Source of the DNA: Caenorhabditis elegans
Taxonomy: Eukaryota > Nematoda > Chromadorea > Rhabditida > Rhabditidae
Direction of reading: 5' to 3'
DNA: 64,000 bases
Assembly (NCBI RefSeq): GCF_000002985.6
Contig: NC_003280.10
Location: 9,296,501 to 9,360,500 of the forward strand
Shown: piece after piece, positions 37,553-48,000 of the stretch
How positions within the stretch are numbered: position 1 is the first letter of the stretch
How the letters are laid out: each line of letters begins with the position of its first letter
The notes under the pieces: generated by a model
Databases searched by the model: none
The model's input: only the letters and a program-made list of their open reading frames with translations
Told to the model about the DNA's origin: nothing
Translations under genes and position numbers: made by a program

Positions 37553-40500
37553 ATGAACGATCGAGTGAAAATTCGATGGAAGGAGGCTAAGGAGAGAATT
37601 GGAAACGCATATCACGATTATGGACGGTAAATATTTCGAAAAATTATCATGGATTTTAACATAAATCCGAAAAAAAACGAGTGTCCATGTACGAGAGATT
37701 TTGTACTACACTCGGACAAGTGTGCATTTTACAAAATCATAGTTTCACAGTTTTTGGCTATTTTTCCTCATTCATTTTGCATTAAATATATACTTTTGCA
37801 TTAAAATTTTTGCATTACTTGTCCGAGTGTAGTATAATTTTTTTCGACATTCGCATGCTTTTTGTGTCCAATTCATCAGTATTTCTTAATAGTCTATCTG
37901 AAAATTTTTGAATAAAGTAGAAGTATAGTTCTTAATAATTTCTCTAGCAAAAAAACCAAGTTTCCGAAAATAAAATTTTTCAGATTATGTGCCGCCCATC
38001 CAAAAGCCTGCCTCTCAATGTCCCTTCTCACAATGATTGTCCTCTCATATCCAACAATCACACGTCTCCGTCTACCAGTCAGCACTCCGATTGATGTATT
38101 TTGGAGTGAACATTTACATGTTAATGGTAGAATATTCAATTAAAACCCAGAAAATCAGCTAATATTTAGACAAAATCGCCCCCTTCTGGATAAATGAAAA
38201 TCCGGCATCATACATCCAGCAATTCATTGTCTCCACTACAATATCTCCATGGAATGCAACAGAAATGGGACCGGAGCATGCTGTTCGTGCGGCAATTGCG
38301 ACGGCTTTTCGAATTCGTCAAATTCTGCTCGCAGAGCCCGCTGTCGAAGAACTATGCCTTCGGCTAGCAAATCAGAGACAAGACTCCTCATGGCCATTTC
38401 GTTCAAAATCACTCTGTGTTGTACTCTCGCCCGCCAGTATTTGGTACAATAATCTGCAAAAATTTCGAGAAGACGATGACACAATCACTACGGTTTTTAA
38501 TGAGCATTGTAAATCCACGTTTTGCATGAGAGATTTGTTGTTGGGAGCACCTATTGCAGCGACAGGCATTAAGCAGAAATATCAGACGAATCGAAAAAGA
38601 AGTAGGATTTGAAAGTTAGGAAACATTTACTAATTTTGTATTTTTTCAGAAATCGAATTCGCTGTGACCATGTTTTTTGCAAGATATAGCAAGAAGGTTA
38701 TTCAAGGAATAAGAGAGAAACTGCAAAAAGAATTTGAATTAGTTGTGAGTTTTGGATTTTACGTTTTCATTTAAAAAAAACAATTAATTTCAGGACACTC
38801 CGCCTAACGATCAACGAACATTTGTTCAGGTGTACTTCCATCCACTCAAGACTTTTTCAGATTATATTCCACTGATATCGACTTATTTCGTTTGCATGAT
38901 CTACGTCTACTATTCTTCTCGTAAAATTCAAATGGTTGCATCTCGATGGGGACTTGCTTTTGCCTCTTCATTTACTGTTGCATCGACACTTCTTATGACA
39001 ACTGGAATATGTGCTCATTTAGATTTGAGTACGACCACTTGGGGTTCCGAAGTATACCCATATATTGCATTGATTATGGGATTAGAGAACACTTTGTGTA
39101 TAACTCGAAGCGTTGTTTATACATCTCCATCATTGGATGTTTCATCAAGAATTGCACATGGATTATCACAAGAAGGATATAAATTAACTAAATATTATAT
39201 TCTAGAGCTTCTCGCGTTGCTTATCGGATTTTTAACGAGAATATCTGATATTCAAGAATTCTGCCAGTTTAGTGTCATTTGTGTGACTGTCGATTTTTAC
39301 ATGCAGCTCTTCTTCTATGCACCATGTCTGACGTTTGATCTACAACGCCTTGGGCTCGAGGAAAAACGGAAATTCGCAGAAATTCTACTCTATGAAGAGA
39401 TTCCACGTCTCAAAAACTATGCACCTGTCAGCTGTCCGATGCGAAAAATCTGGCCCAAATTGTTCGTAATGAAGAAAATGCAAAAACGGCGAGTTTCGGA
39501 TTCTGGTATAGAAGATGTGATGAAGAATGATGAACAACGTCGACTACTGATTTCATCTGAATTTGATTCAAAAGATGATGGAGATGTTCAAGAGCCAAGG
39601 CCTGAGGATAGTGTTCGAATGAAAATAATGTATTTTATAACAAGAACTCGAATTGTTCAACGAACTATTTTGGTAGTTTTTGCGATTTGGACTGTCTTCT
39701 TGGTTTTCTTTGTTGGTTCAAGACAATTGGGAATGGAGAGTAATTTGACGAGTAAGTTGTATTTTTTAAATGAAAAAAAAACAATTAAATAAAATTTAGA
39801 TCAATCGATTGAAAGTCTTACAAGATCTCATCGAATTCTGTCAACTGCGAATTTGCAATACGGAAATTGGCAGAGAAGGACTTATAAATGGTAATCACAA
39901 TTAACTTATAATTCGCAGTGTTTTAACTTATAACTCGCAGTGTTACGCGGTCTCGAAACGACAATTTTTTGAACAAAAAAAAAGTGCACTCCTTTAAAGA
40001 TTACTGTAGTTTCAAAATTTTGCTACTGCGGAATTTTTATCGACTTTCAGAGTTTCTCGATAAATTTGTTTTTTAGATATAACTATGAAAACTAAATACA
40101 TTTTTACAATTCGTTTTTCGTTAGTAAAACTATGCAAAATCGGAGAAAATTCTGCAGAAACAGAAGTTTGAAATTGCAGTACACTTTAAAGGCGCACACC
40201 TTTCGACATTCAAAAAACATTTTTCGTGTCAAGACCTTATACCGTATTGCGGCCGCAAAAATTTCAAAATTTCGCGGCGTTTGAGTAATATATTTCTTTC
40301 CAATTGCAAAGCGCATTCTTGAACTTTCTGGAAGTTTCTCTGCGTCTCCTCGCATACCGCACAACTTCTTATGGTTTAGAACATTCGAGAAGCTTGTCCA
40401 GTACTATATTAACCTAATAGAAGTATTGCGTACTTCTAAATTACTTTACTAATATTTCTATTTTCCAGGTGGCCTCCAGTTGCTCATGAATACAACATTT

Positions 40501-42237
40501 CTTTAAACTCTCGTTATGTCACTTTCCTTCCTCCAATCGTTATCAATGCAATCGTACATCCAACTGATATTTTATTGCAAAATGTGGAGAAGACGCATGT
40601 GAATGTACCAAATGAAGAGGAAGATGCTCCAATTCTTCGATCCAGGATTGATTGGCTCGAAATGCAGTTGAAAATGTATCTGGCAGCATTCTGGTTGCTT
40701 CTCATAACTACAGTAATCTCGTTTTTTGCCTATGTCTTTTTGATCGATCGATGGAAACTTCGAGGTGTGAAACAGATTCAAGAACAACAAATGAGTGAAA
40801 CCACGACAGACTCCAGTGAAACTGTTAAAAACTTTGTGGATACGGTTTGTATTTTTACAAAAAATAAATTGAGAAACTTATTTTAATTTTTTAGCTTCCA
40901 ATAGTCTACCAGGGACATCGATTCCCAATAGAATCAGTTGCAATAGATCCAGAAGACACATCAACATTTGTTTCGTGTTGTCAAGAAGGCGTTGTATATG
41001 TTTGGAATACACAAACTGGTCAGAGAACTCTCAGAATCAATCGGCTCCGAGCAGTACCGGAGAAGGGAAAAGAGATTCCAAGTGCTCCAAAAATATGGGC
41101 AATTGCTAAAAGGCACTTTTTTTCTAATACAAGTTAATGTTTTCTTTCGATAATTTCCAGAAATGATATCGTCATTCTTGGATGCTGCGATGGAAGCATC
41201 GAAATTGCAAGCATATCTCGAAATAAGCTCATTGGATTATACACTAAATCAACAATTGGAGCATCGCATGTAGTTTGTAGGGAAGATGACGTGGCAGTTG
41301 TTCGTTTGGATGGATCAATCGAGTTTCTAAGAATTGACTACGACAGGACAGATGGCACTGTGAGTTTTTATTTTTCTTGCGTTTTAAAACTATTACTAAT
41401 TAAATTCCAGATCCGTGTTCGGAAGATCGAGCTTCTCAAGTCAGTCCGTGCGCATCAGAAACCAGTTTGTCGAATTGCGATTTGGAAATCCCAACTGATT
41501 ACGTCTTCATTCGACAGAAGTATTAAAATGTGGAATTGGGCTGAGAATCCGGAGCAAATCGACATTTCAAATGTTTTTCTGGCTCACAACTCTCCAGTTG
41601 TCAATCTAGCAGTTGATGAGGCAACTTCAATAATGTATTCGTCGTGTGAAGAAGGTGTAATTTGTTGGTGGAATCTTAATACAGGAGAACTTATTCGAAC
41701 AAATGATAATAATTACACGTGGGCTTTTCAACTTGCCACGTCTTCAGATTATCTTCTGGGATTCTATGGATCATCTCAATTGTATATGTGGAATGTTGAA
41801 AATGGGCAATTGGCATGTAGAGTTTCAGATGCTTTGGGCGATGGAACGGTAAGATTTTGGAATTCTCTTATTAAATGTTTAGTGTAGATATTCGAGAAAT
41901 TAATGGAACATCTATTTTTCAAGATTTTAGATACAAATAGTATATTTCAGAGCGAAGACACTTTATATACTGTCGGAAGCAGTGGAGTAGTGTCATTTGA
42001 TGATCAAGTCGCTGCGACAACTTCATCAGATTCTGTAACATTTTGGGATTTGAAGCATCGAGCGATTATTGGAAAAGTGAGAACAGCCTTCCAAGAATTC
42101 TATTTACTTTAAATCTTTTGCAGGTCAAGCTGAACGGAAAGATCAGTTCTATGCGAAAAAACACGAGTCACAGCGTTTTGTGTGGAGTTGACAATTCAAT
42201 GTATTCAGTTACCGTACCACTTGTTCGATTCAAGTGA
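37553..42237 (+). CDS. scp-1: scp-1: SCAP homologue (SREBP cleavage-activating protein), 1087 aa
   Basis: Exons 37553-37626, 37984-38126, 38170-38601, 38650-38744, 38794-39751, 39800-39890, 40469-40844, 40895-41112, 41161-41359, 41411-41848, 41951-42076 and 42124-42237, in phase, encode 1087 residues. The first membrane segment is in exon 2 (SMSLLTMIVLSYPTI). A lumenal loop follows. Exon 5 carries a sterol-sensing domain (PLISTYFVCMIYVYYSSRK to MGLENTLCITRS). Further membrane segments lie in exons 5 and 7, and WD40 blades from exon 8 on (GVVYVWNT, SIKMWNWAE, ICWWNLNTG). SCAP escorts SREBP (SBP-1 in worms) from ER to Golgi when lipid or sterol is low; worms are sterol auxotrophs, so the signal is likely another lipid. 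The intron at 41113-41160 must use a GC donor to keep the frame. Confidence 0.93.
37704..37834. repeat. 18-bp perfect inverted repeat in scp-1 intron 1
   Basis: TACTACACTCGGACAAGT (37704-37721) and its exact reverse complement (37817-37834) flank 95 bp of AT-rich sequence. Pairing decays outside the arms. It looks like a small fold-back or MITE remnant; the family is unknown. Confidence 0.7.
39945..40262. repeat. GGTCTCGA-type inverted-repeat element in scp-1 intron 6
   Basis: The left end has CGGTCTCGAAACGA, then CTTTAAAGATTACTGTAG. The right end has CAGTACACTTTAAAGGCGC, then CGTGTCAAGACC. These are imperfect reverse complements around an AT-rich centre. Similar elements lie at 53456-53680 and 62381-62690, with a partial one at 63701-63800. 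A dispersed non-coding worm repeat. Just before it, CTTATAA(T/C)TCGCAGTGTT occurs twice in tandem. Confidence 0.6.
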
Positions 42238-42496
42238 ATCTATTAGATATTACTTAGTTTTTGAAATCTTGCCTTTTATGTGCCTTTTTCACCTATTTCA
42301 GGAATATTCATGTGATATTATATACGAACACTTACTGACCTCATTTACAGTTTAACTGAATTTGTTTTCAATTTGTATAAATCAAAGTTTTTTTTCGTGA
42401 AAGTGGTTGTCTGGATTCTTAAGTTTCGAGTTTTTGAACTCTCAAATATTTCTTTTTTTAAATATTTTTCAGATTCCAATTATTTGCAAATCTCAG
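42238..42496. other. scp-1 to ttll-12 spacer
   Basis: 259 bp between two same-strand genes, within the range seen for worm operons. A strong acceptor ATTTTTCAG ends at 42472, 24 bases before the ttll-12 ATG. No gene seen. Confidence 0.55.
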
Positions 42497-44719
42497 ATGT
42501 CCGAAGACCGTTCTGCCTACCCATTCAGCACTTTTCTCGACCAACATTCTGGTCAACTAAATGCATCGGATGTTCCACCTGAACTTTGGCATAGTCTTTA
42601 TAAAAAACTGTCGGATCAGACGTTTGATGCTGGGGATCACTTTCAAATTATTTGTGAGATGAATGAAGATGATGAGAAGACGCTTTTCGTCAGAGCTCTC
42701 GAGGATTTGCATAATAATGATGAGGATAAGTAGGTTTCATTACAAAAATGGTATATGTTCAATATTTAATTTTCAGTATTTTCCTTATCGATCATTTCAT
42801 GTCATTCTCATCAGAATCTGCTCGGAAGTGTGTTGAATCGACAGAAGGACTCGTTGAAAGACTCGCCGGCCTTTTCGGTATTGATGTAAGCTTCTTTTGT
42901 ATTTCAATCACTTCTATATAAATTTTTTAGACCGACTCCACCGAGGAAGTAGATGAAACTGTCGAGAAAATCGAGACTTCCGTTGAAAAAGAAGAAGCTG
43001 AGCACGCAAAGAAGATTAGCTCTGAAACTGGTAACCTGCCACGTCATGAGTCAGTCGATGCTCGTCTCTCCTCTTATTCGGTCGATGATCCCAAAAATGA
43101 GCTGACCGAGAAAGTATTGAAAGCTCTGTGGAAATATTCTCAGACCTATTCCGTAAGCTATCAGTTGGATAATGGAGAAATTGAGAAGAAAAGTGTTTGG
43201 TACGTGATGGATGACTTTGGAACTCGTGTTCGGCACTCTACCGAGCCAAATGTTCGAATCGTTCCATTGATGTTCCTTCCACAAAATTGTGCATATAGTA
43301 TCATGTTTCTCACGAAACCAGTAAACACTGATGAAGAGATCATGATGGATTGGGCTTCCAATGTTATCACAGCTCAACATCCAGAATGGAGAAAATACAT
43401 CGAACAACCGTGGGCTGCGCAGGATTTCTCGAAAGAGACTATGATTCCGGATGCACCGACGCTTGAATACTTCACTTCTGGAAGGAATCCTGACTTTTTG
43501 GCTGGTCCAACTGAGCAACAGACTTGCCAATCGGCTATTTTCACTTCATTGCCAATTTTGAAGAAGAGAAAAATTAAGGTAATAATTGTTGGAGCACATT
43601 CAAAGTTCTTAATTTAATTCATTCCAGGTCTACGCTGACGATACACAACTGACCGAGCATCTTAAAAACCACAAAGTTGAATATGTGGATGATATAAAAA
43701 AGGCTGACGTTATTTGGATGATCAAACATTTCCATGATTACAAGCAACTTTCGGAGGAAAATCCATGTGGAATGATCAATCAATTCCCATTCGAATCTTG
43801 CATCACTGTCAAGGATCTTCTGGCTGCTTGTGCAATGAGAGATCCTGCAAAGAACGATTGGTATCAGTTGACATACAATTTGAACACTCAACTACCGGAA
43901 TTCGTGGCGAGATTTCAAAATCGTGAGCTCAACGGACAGCATAATGTATGGATCGTGAAGCCGTGGAATTTGGCACGTGGAATGGATATGACAGTGACTG
44001 AAGATTTGAATCAAATTATTCGAATGATTGAGACTGGGCCCAAGATTGTCTGCGAGTACATTCCTCGCCCATTGTTGTTCCCAAGGCCTGATAACGGGAA
44101 TAAGGTGAAATTCGATCTTCGATACATCGTTTTCCTTAATGGAATTGCACCAGTTACTGCATACGTCTACAATAGATTCTGGATTCGATTCGCTATTAAG
44201 TTAGTTATCACCGTTAGAATTCAAAGTTAATGTTTACATTTTTCAGCGAATTCAGTTTATCTAACTTCGAGGATGTGGAGACTCATTTCACTGTATTCAA
44301 TTATTTGGACAAAGAGAAAATTCTTCAAATGAAATGCGAAAACTTTATTGAAACTATTGAAAAAGCTTATCCGAGGATTCAATGGAGTGAAGTACAGAAA
44401 GATATCAATTTAACCATTCGCAAGGCAATCGAAGCAGCTGCAAAGTAAGTTTCGTTTTGTTTAGAAATATCTTAATGTTTGCATTTTCAGAGAAGAAGCT
44501 CCACGAGGAGTTGCTCCAAATGTCCAATCCCGTGCAATGTACGGTGTTGATATTATGCTTCAACACGGAGACAATGACGTCATCAAATCCACTCTCCTCG
44601 AGATTAATTTCATGCCGGACACCACTCGAGCATGCCAGTATTATCCAGATTTTGCTGACACTGTTTTTGAGACGCTTTTCCTGGATGAAATCGATCCAAC
44701 CAAAGTCACACCAATCTAA
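42497..44719 (+). CDS. ttll-12: ttll-12: tubulin tyrosine ligase-like 12 with SET-like N-terminus, 662 aa
   Basis: Exons 42497-42729, 42777-42885, 42931-43578, 43628-44199, 44247-44444 and 44491-44719, in phase, give 662 residues (human TTLL12 has 644). The N-terminal half holds the SET-like domain of TTLL12 (VWYVMDDFGTRVRHS, IVPLMFLPQN). The C-terminal half is a TTL-type ATP-grasp domain: WMIKHFHDY, NVWIVKPWNLARGMDM, VCEYIPRPLL, VKFDLRYIVFL and LLEINFMPDTTR. TTLL12 is thought to lack normal glutamylase activity and has been linked to tubulin detyrosination and histone marks. Tubulin ligase activity cannot be judged from this sequence alone. Confidence 0.93.
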
Positions 44720-45057
44720 TTTCGTGTTCTTTTTTGTTTTTTCTTCCATATTACGATTGTTATATTATTTTTTGTTAACTTATTCTATTTTCGGCACTGA
44801 AACTTCACCGTGTTCACGTTTTCATCGGTGTTTTCTCGTATTCCAGTGGAAATTTTATGATCCTCTTTTCTTTATATAAAATTTGCATTCCTTTATGAAT
44901 ATAGTTATTCTTTATTTATTATCAAACTTCAGAAAAGAAATAGAAGAAGCACAATTATTAGGTTATTTCTCACGACATTTCAACAAAATTACACGTATTC
45001 TCGGGGGTACAATAACAAGAGAAAGCTCGCTGTGGTCACCTAGTCAAAACAACGTGA
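44720..45057. other. convergent 3' region of ttll-12 and the fibronectin-I-like gene
   Basis: 338 bp between converging stop codons, T-rich on the plus strand at the ttll-12 side. It must hold both 3' UTRs. No gene seen. Confidence 0.6.
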
Positions 45058-48000
45058 TTATTTGCCACGTGGCAAATCGTACTTAAGTCCAGACGTATTC
45101 CTTTCCAACTGTGCCACATCGAAGATCACCAACTCGGCACCGTCAGCAGTCTTTCGGCAAGCAAGTCCAACTGATGAATCCTTTTGTTTTGGAAGATTCC
45201 AAATTGTGTACTTTCCTGGCTCAAGGAAAATTCGATCGAATCCCTTGTATTTATAGATGCATCCAACTGTGGTGACCTTTGTCTTGTTATCTCCGTCAGT
45301 TTCGCAGGTCTTCTCGATCTTCCAGTCTGGGTTCTGCTCATACCATCTACATCCGATCACCTTGTTAATGTCACGACCATTTTCAACAATCGAGCATCCG
45401 ACGGCACGGTGGCTTCGTTTTCCTGGACGGATCTGGAAATTATAAGTTGAATATTTGGATGTACATATTATATTTAATTTCCAAGAGTCAGTAGGGATTT
45501 AGTTTAAATAAACTTATTATAGTTCAAAATGACAAAACATTTCAGATTTTTCAAAATTTTCAGTCACAGTTTTGGTAAATTACCAAATTTATCAAAAATT
45601 GTCAACTGACAATATGCAGATTAGTCCTTTTTCTACAGTTTTGATGTTATTTACTTTTTTGAAATATTTGAAATTAACCGAGATATGAGCTGCCAAAGTA
45701 GAGATTTTCCTAACGTCTGGATTCATTTCGGGACACCTAATTCTTAGTTCCTTAATGTATCATTTTCATATTTGAAAACTTCAATTTCAGAACTGTTCCA
45801 TTGATCTCCCGTTCTATTTTTTCTCATTCTCATCACCTTCTTTTGCATGTTTCCCAATTACCTCGTTCTCCTCTTTCTCTTTTTCACATTGAACGTTCAC
45901 TGTTGTATGTGTTTTGTACCCTAACAGTCTAAACCTATTGTCCAGAAAAAAAGCATCCAATAACTGATTCCTGTCCCCACTGGTACAGTCATTGACCGGA
46001 AACATACCTCGCACTGATAAGTGGTTCCATCTCTTTTGTACCGTTGTCCATCATACAAGTCTTGTCCACCAGCAACACATCCGATGCACTGCTTCGTACA
46101 CTTTCCACCTTGCAACTTGCAATAGAAGAGGTAGTCTCCGTCCTGAAAACGAGAATATACAAGTTAATAAGAAGATGATGTTATCTATTTCATCAATCTG
46201 TTTTTTTTCTGTTTTTTTTCAAAACTTATTTTTAAGGTATGTACTTCCTATTAGGATTTGTTGTTATCATTTTCATCTTCAGAACTTTTTTTTCGTGAAA
46301 AGTTTGATGTTCAAAAATCGCAGGATTTTGCAGGGGCACGCCCTTGGACAAGTTGATTTAATGTTGATTTGAACATGTTTAGAAGGTTCAAATTGGGTTT
46401 GGAAGACTTCCGGGAGAAATGATTGATAATGGATGAAATGAAATTCAAAAAAAAGAGAAAAGTTCTAGAAGTTTCGGCGCCTTCGTTTTTTTTCGTTTCA
46501 AATTACTAGGAAATAATTATTTTGACAGATGCATTGGGCTTGGTAGATCCCGATCCCAGTAGGCACAAAAATATCTACCTACATTTCAGAAGACCTACGC
46601 CGGCCTATGAAAAAATATAAATAGGTGGTAGGCGAGTCATGAAGGCTTGTCCACCCAAACTCATTGGTAAAACTCACTCTGTATTGTTGTCCAACAGTGT
46701 ATCGAGTTCCCTCATGAATACATCCAACACTGCACATTTGAACGACTCCAGTAGTTTTTTGTTGGCATTTATAACTGAAAATATTTTTTCCATACTCTTC
46801 AGAATTCAAAGTCTCAACTTAAAAAAAAAAGTTGCTACCGCAAAAGTTCAAGTATCTCGTAGACACCAACCGATAAGATATAAAAGAGTGCATTTTCGTA
46901 GTGACCCGTTTTTTTTGTCACTTTATCACATAATCTCGCCATATCCGTCGCCCTTATCAATGAAAAAAAAAACTAAAAAAGTTGTTAAAATACAACTTGG
47001 GAGAAAATAGGATTACGGTGGATTTGAAGGTTGCAGGATATCAATTAATTTCCAAGTGCTATGAAAACATTGAAAGGACATAAAAACAGGATTTGAATTA
47101 TCATTTTTGATCTTTCATCACCGAAAATGTACCCGAGAGTACTGTAATTTAGATTATGATACGTTCGATAGCACTAGTCCACATGTCTTATTTCAGAAAA
47201 ACCTACGCCTACCTCGTACCTACTGCGAAACCGCCAATCTCTTGCATTCAAAGATTAGATTTCAAGCTTCAGTGTTTTAAATAGTGTGAAACCGTCAATT
47301 CCTTAACTTTACGCTCAAATAGGAAATAAGCATTCGTCAGAAACGAAGGCAGGCACGTGTAACTCTTGCCTACCTGCCAGATTCACCTAGTGTTGGAAAT
47401 TCTTGAATTGACAATGCTGTCACATCAGTTTTAATGTCCCCTAGTTTTCCTATTAGTTTAAATTCAATTAGGTAATCTGGGTTTCAGTTCAATTTTGATC
47501 CTTAGATCCAATCTATCACTTTCAATCTTTCAAAACCCTATCAGTCAATCTCTATCACTATCTATTTAAACTCATTCTTTAGTCTTTCACCACTCTTTGC
47601 CTTTTCGTTTTTCTGCTAAACCGTCTGACCGGTGTCACTTCATATTGTCTCCCGTGTGTTCAAATTTCGGGTGGCCTTCAAATCATATGTCACCCTATCA
47701 TTTACACTTTTCTTGGCGGCGCCATGTCGGTAAAAACAACGGATAAGCGGAGATAAGCCATTGAGCGAAATTTAGGGGCAGCGAACTCACGTGTATCCGT
47801 TGAAATCGTCTGTCTGACCAAGTGGGACACGTCGTTGCTTATCATGGGCAATGCATCCTTCAATTGTCGTTTTGACAACACGACCATCGTCACGGCAACG
47901 GTAGTAGTAAGTGTTCTGGAAGAGGTATTTTTGTGGTTGAATGGGGTAGAGGGGGTTGTGGTCAAAGTTGAACTTGGAATACTACTATGATTGAAGACAA

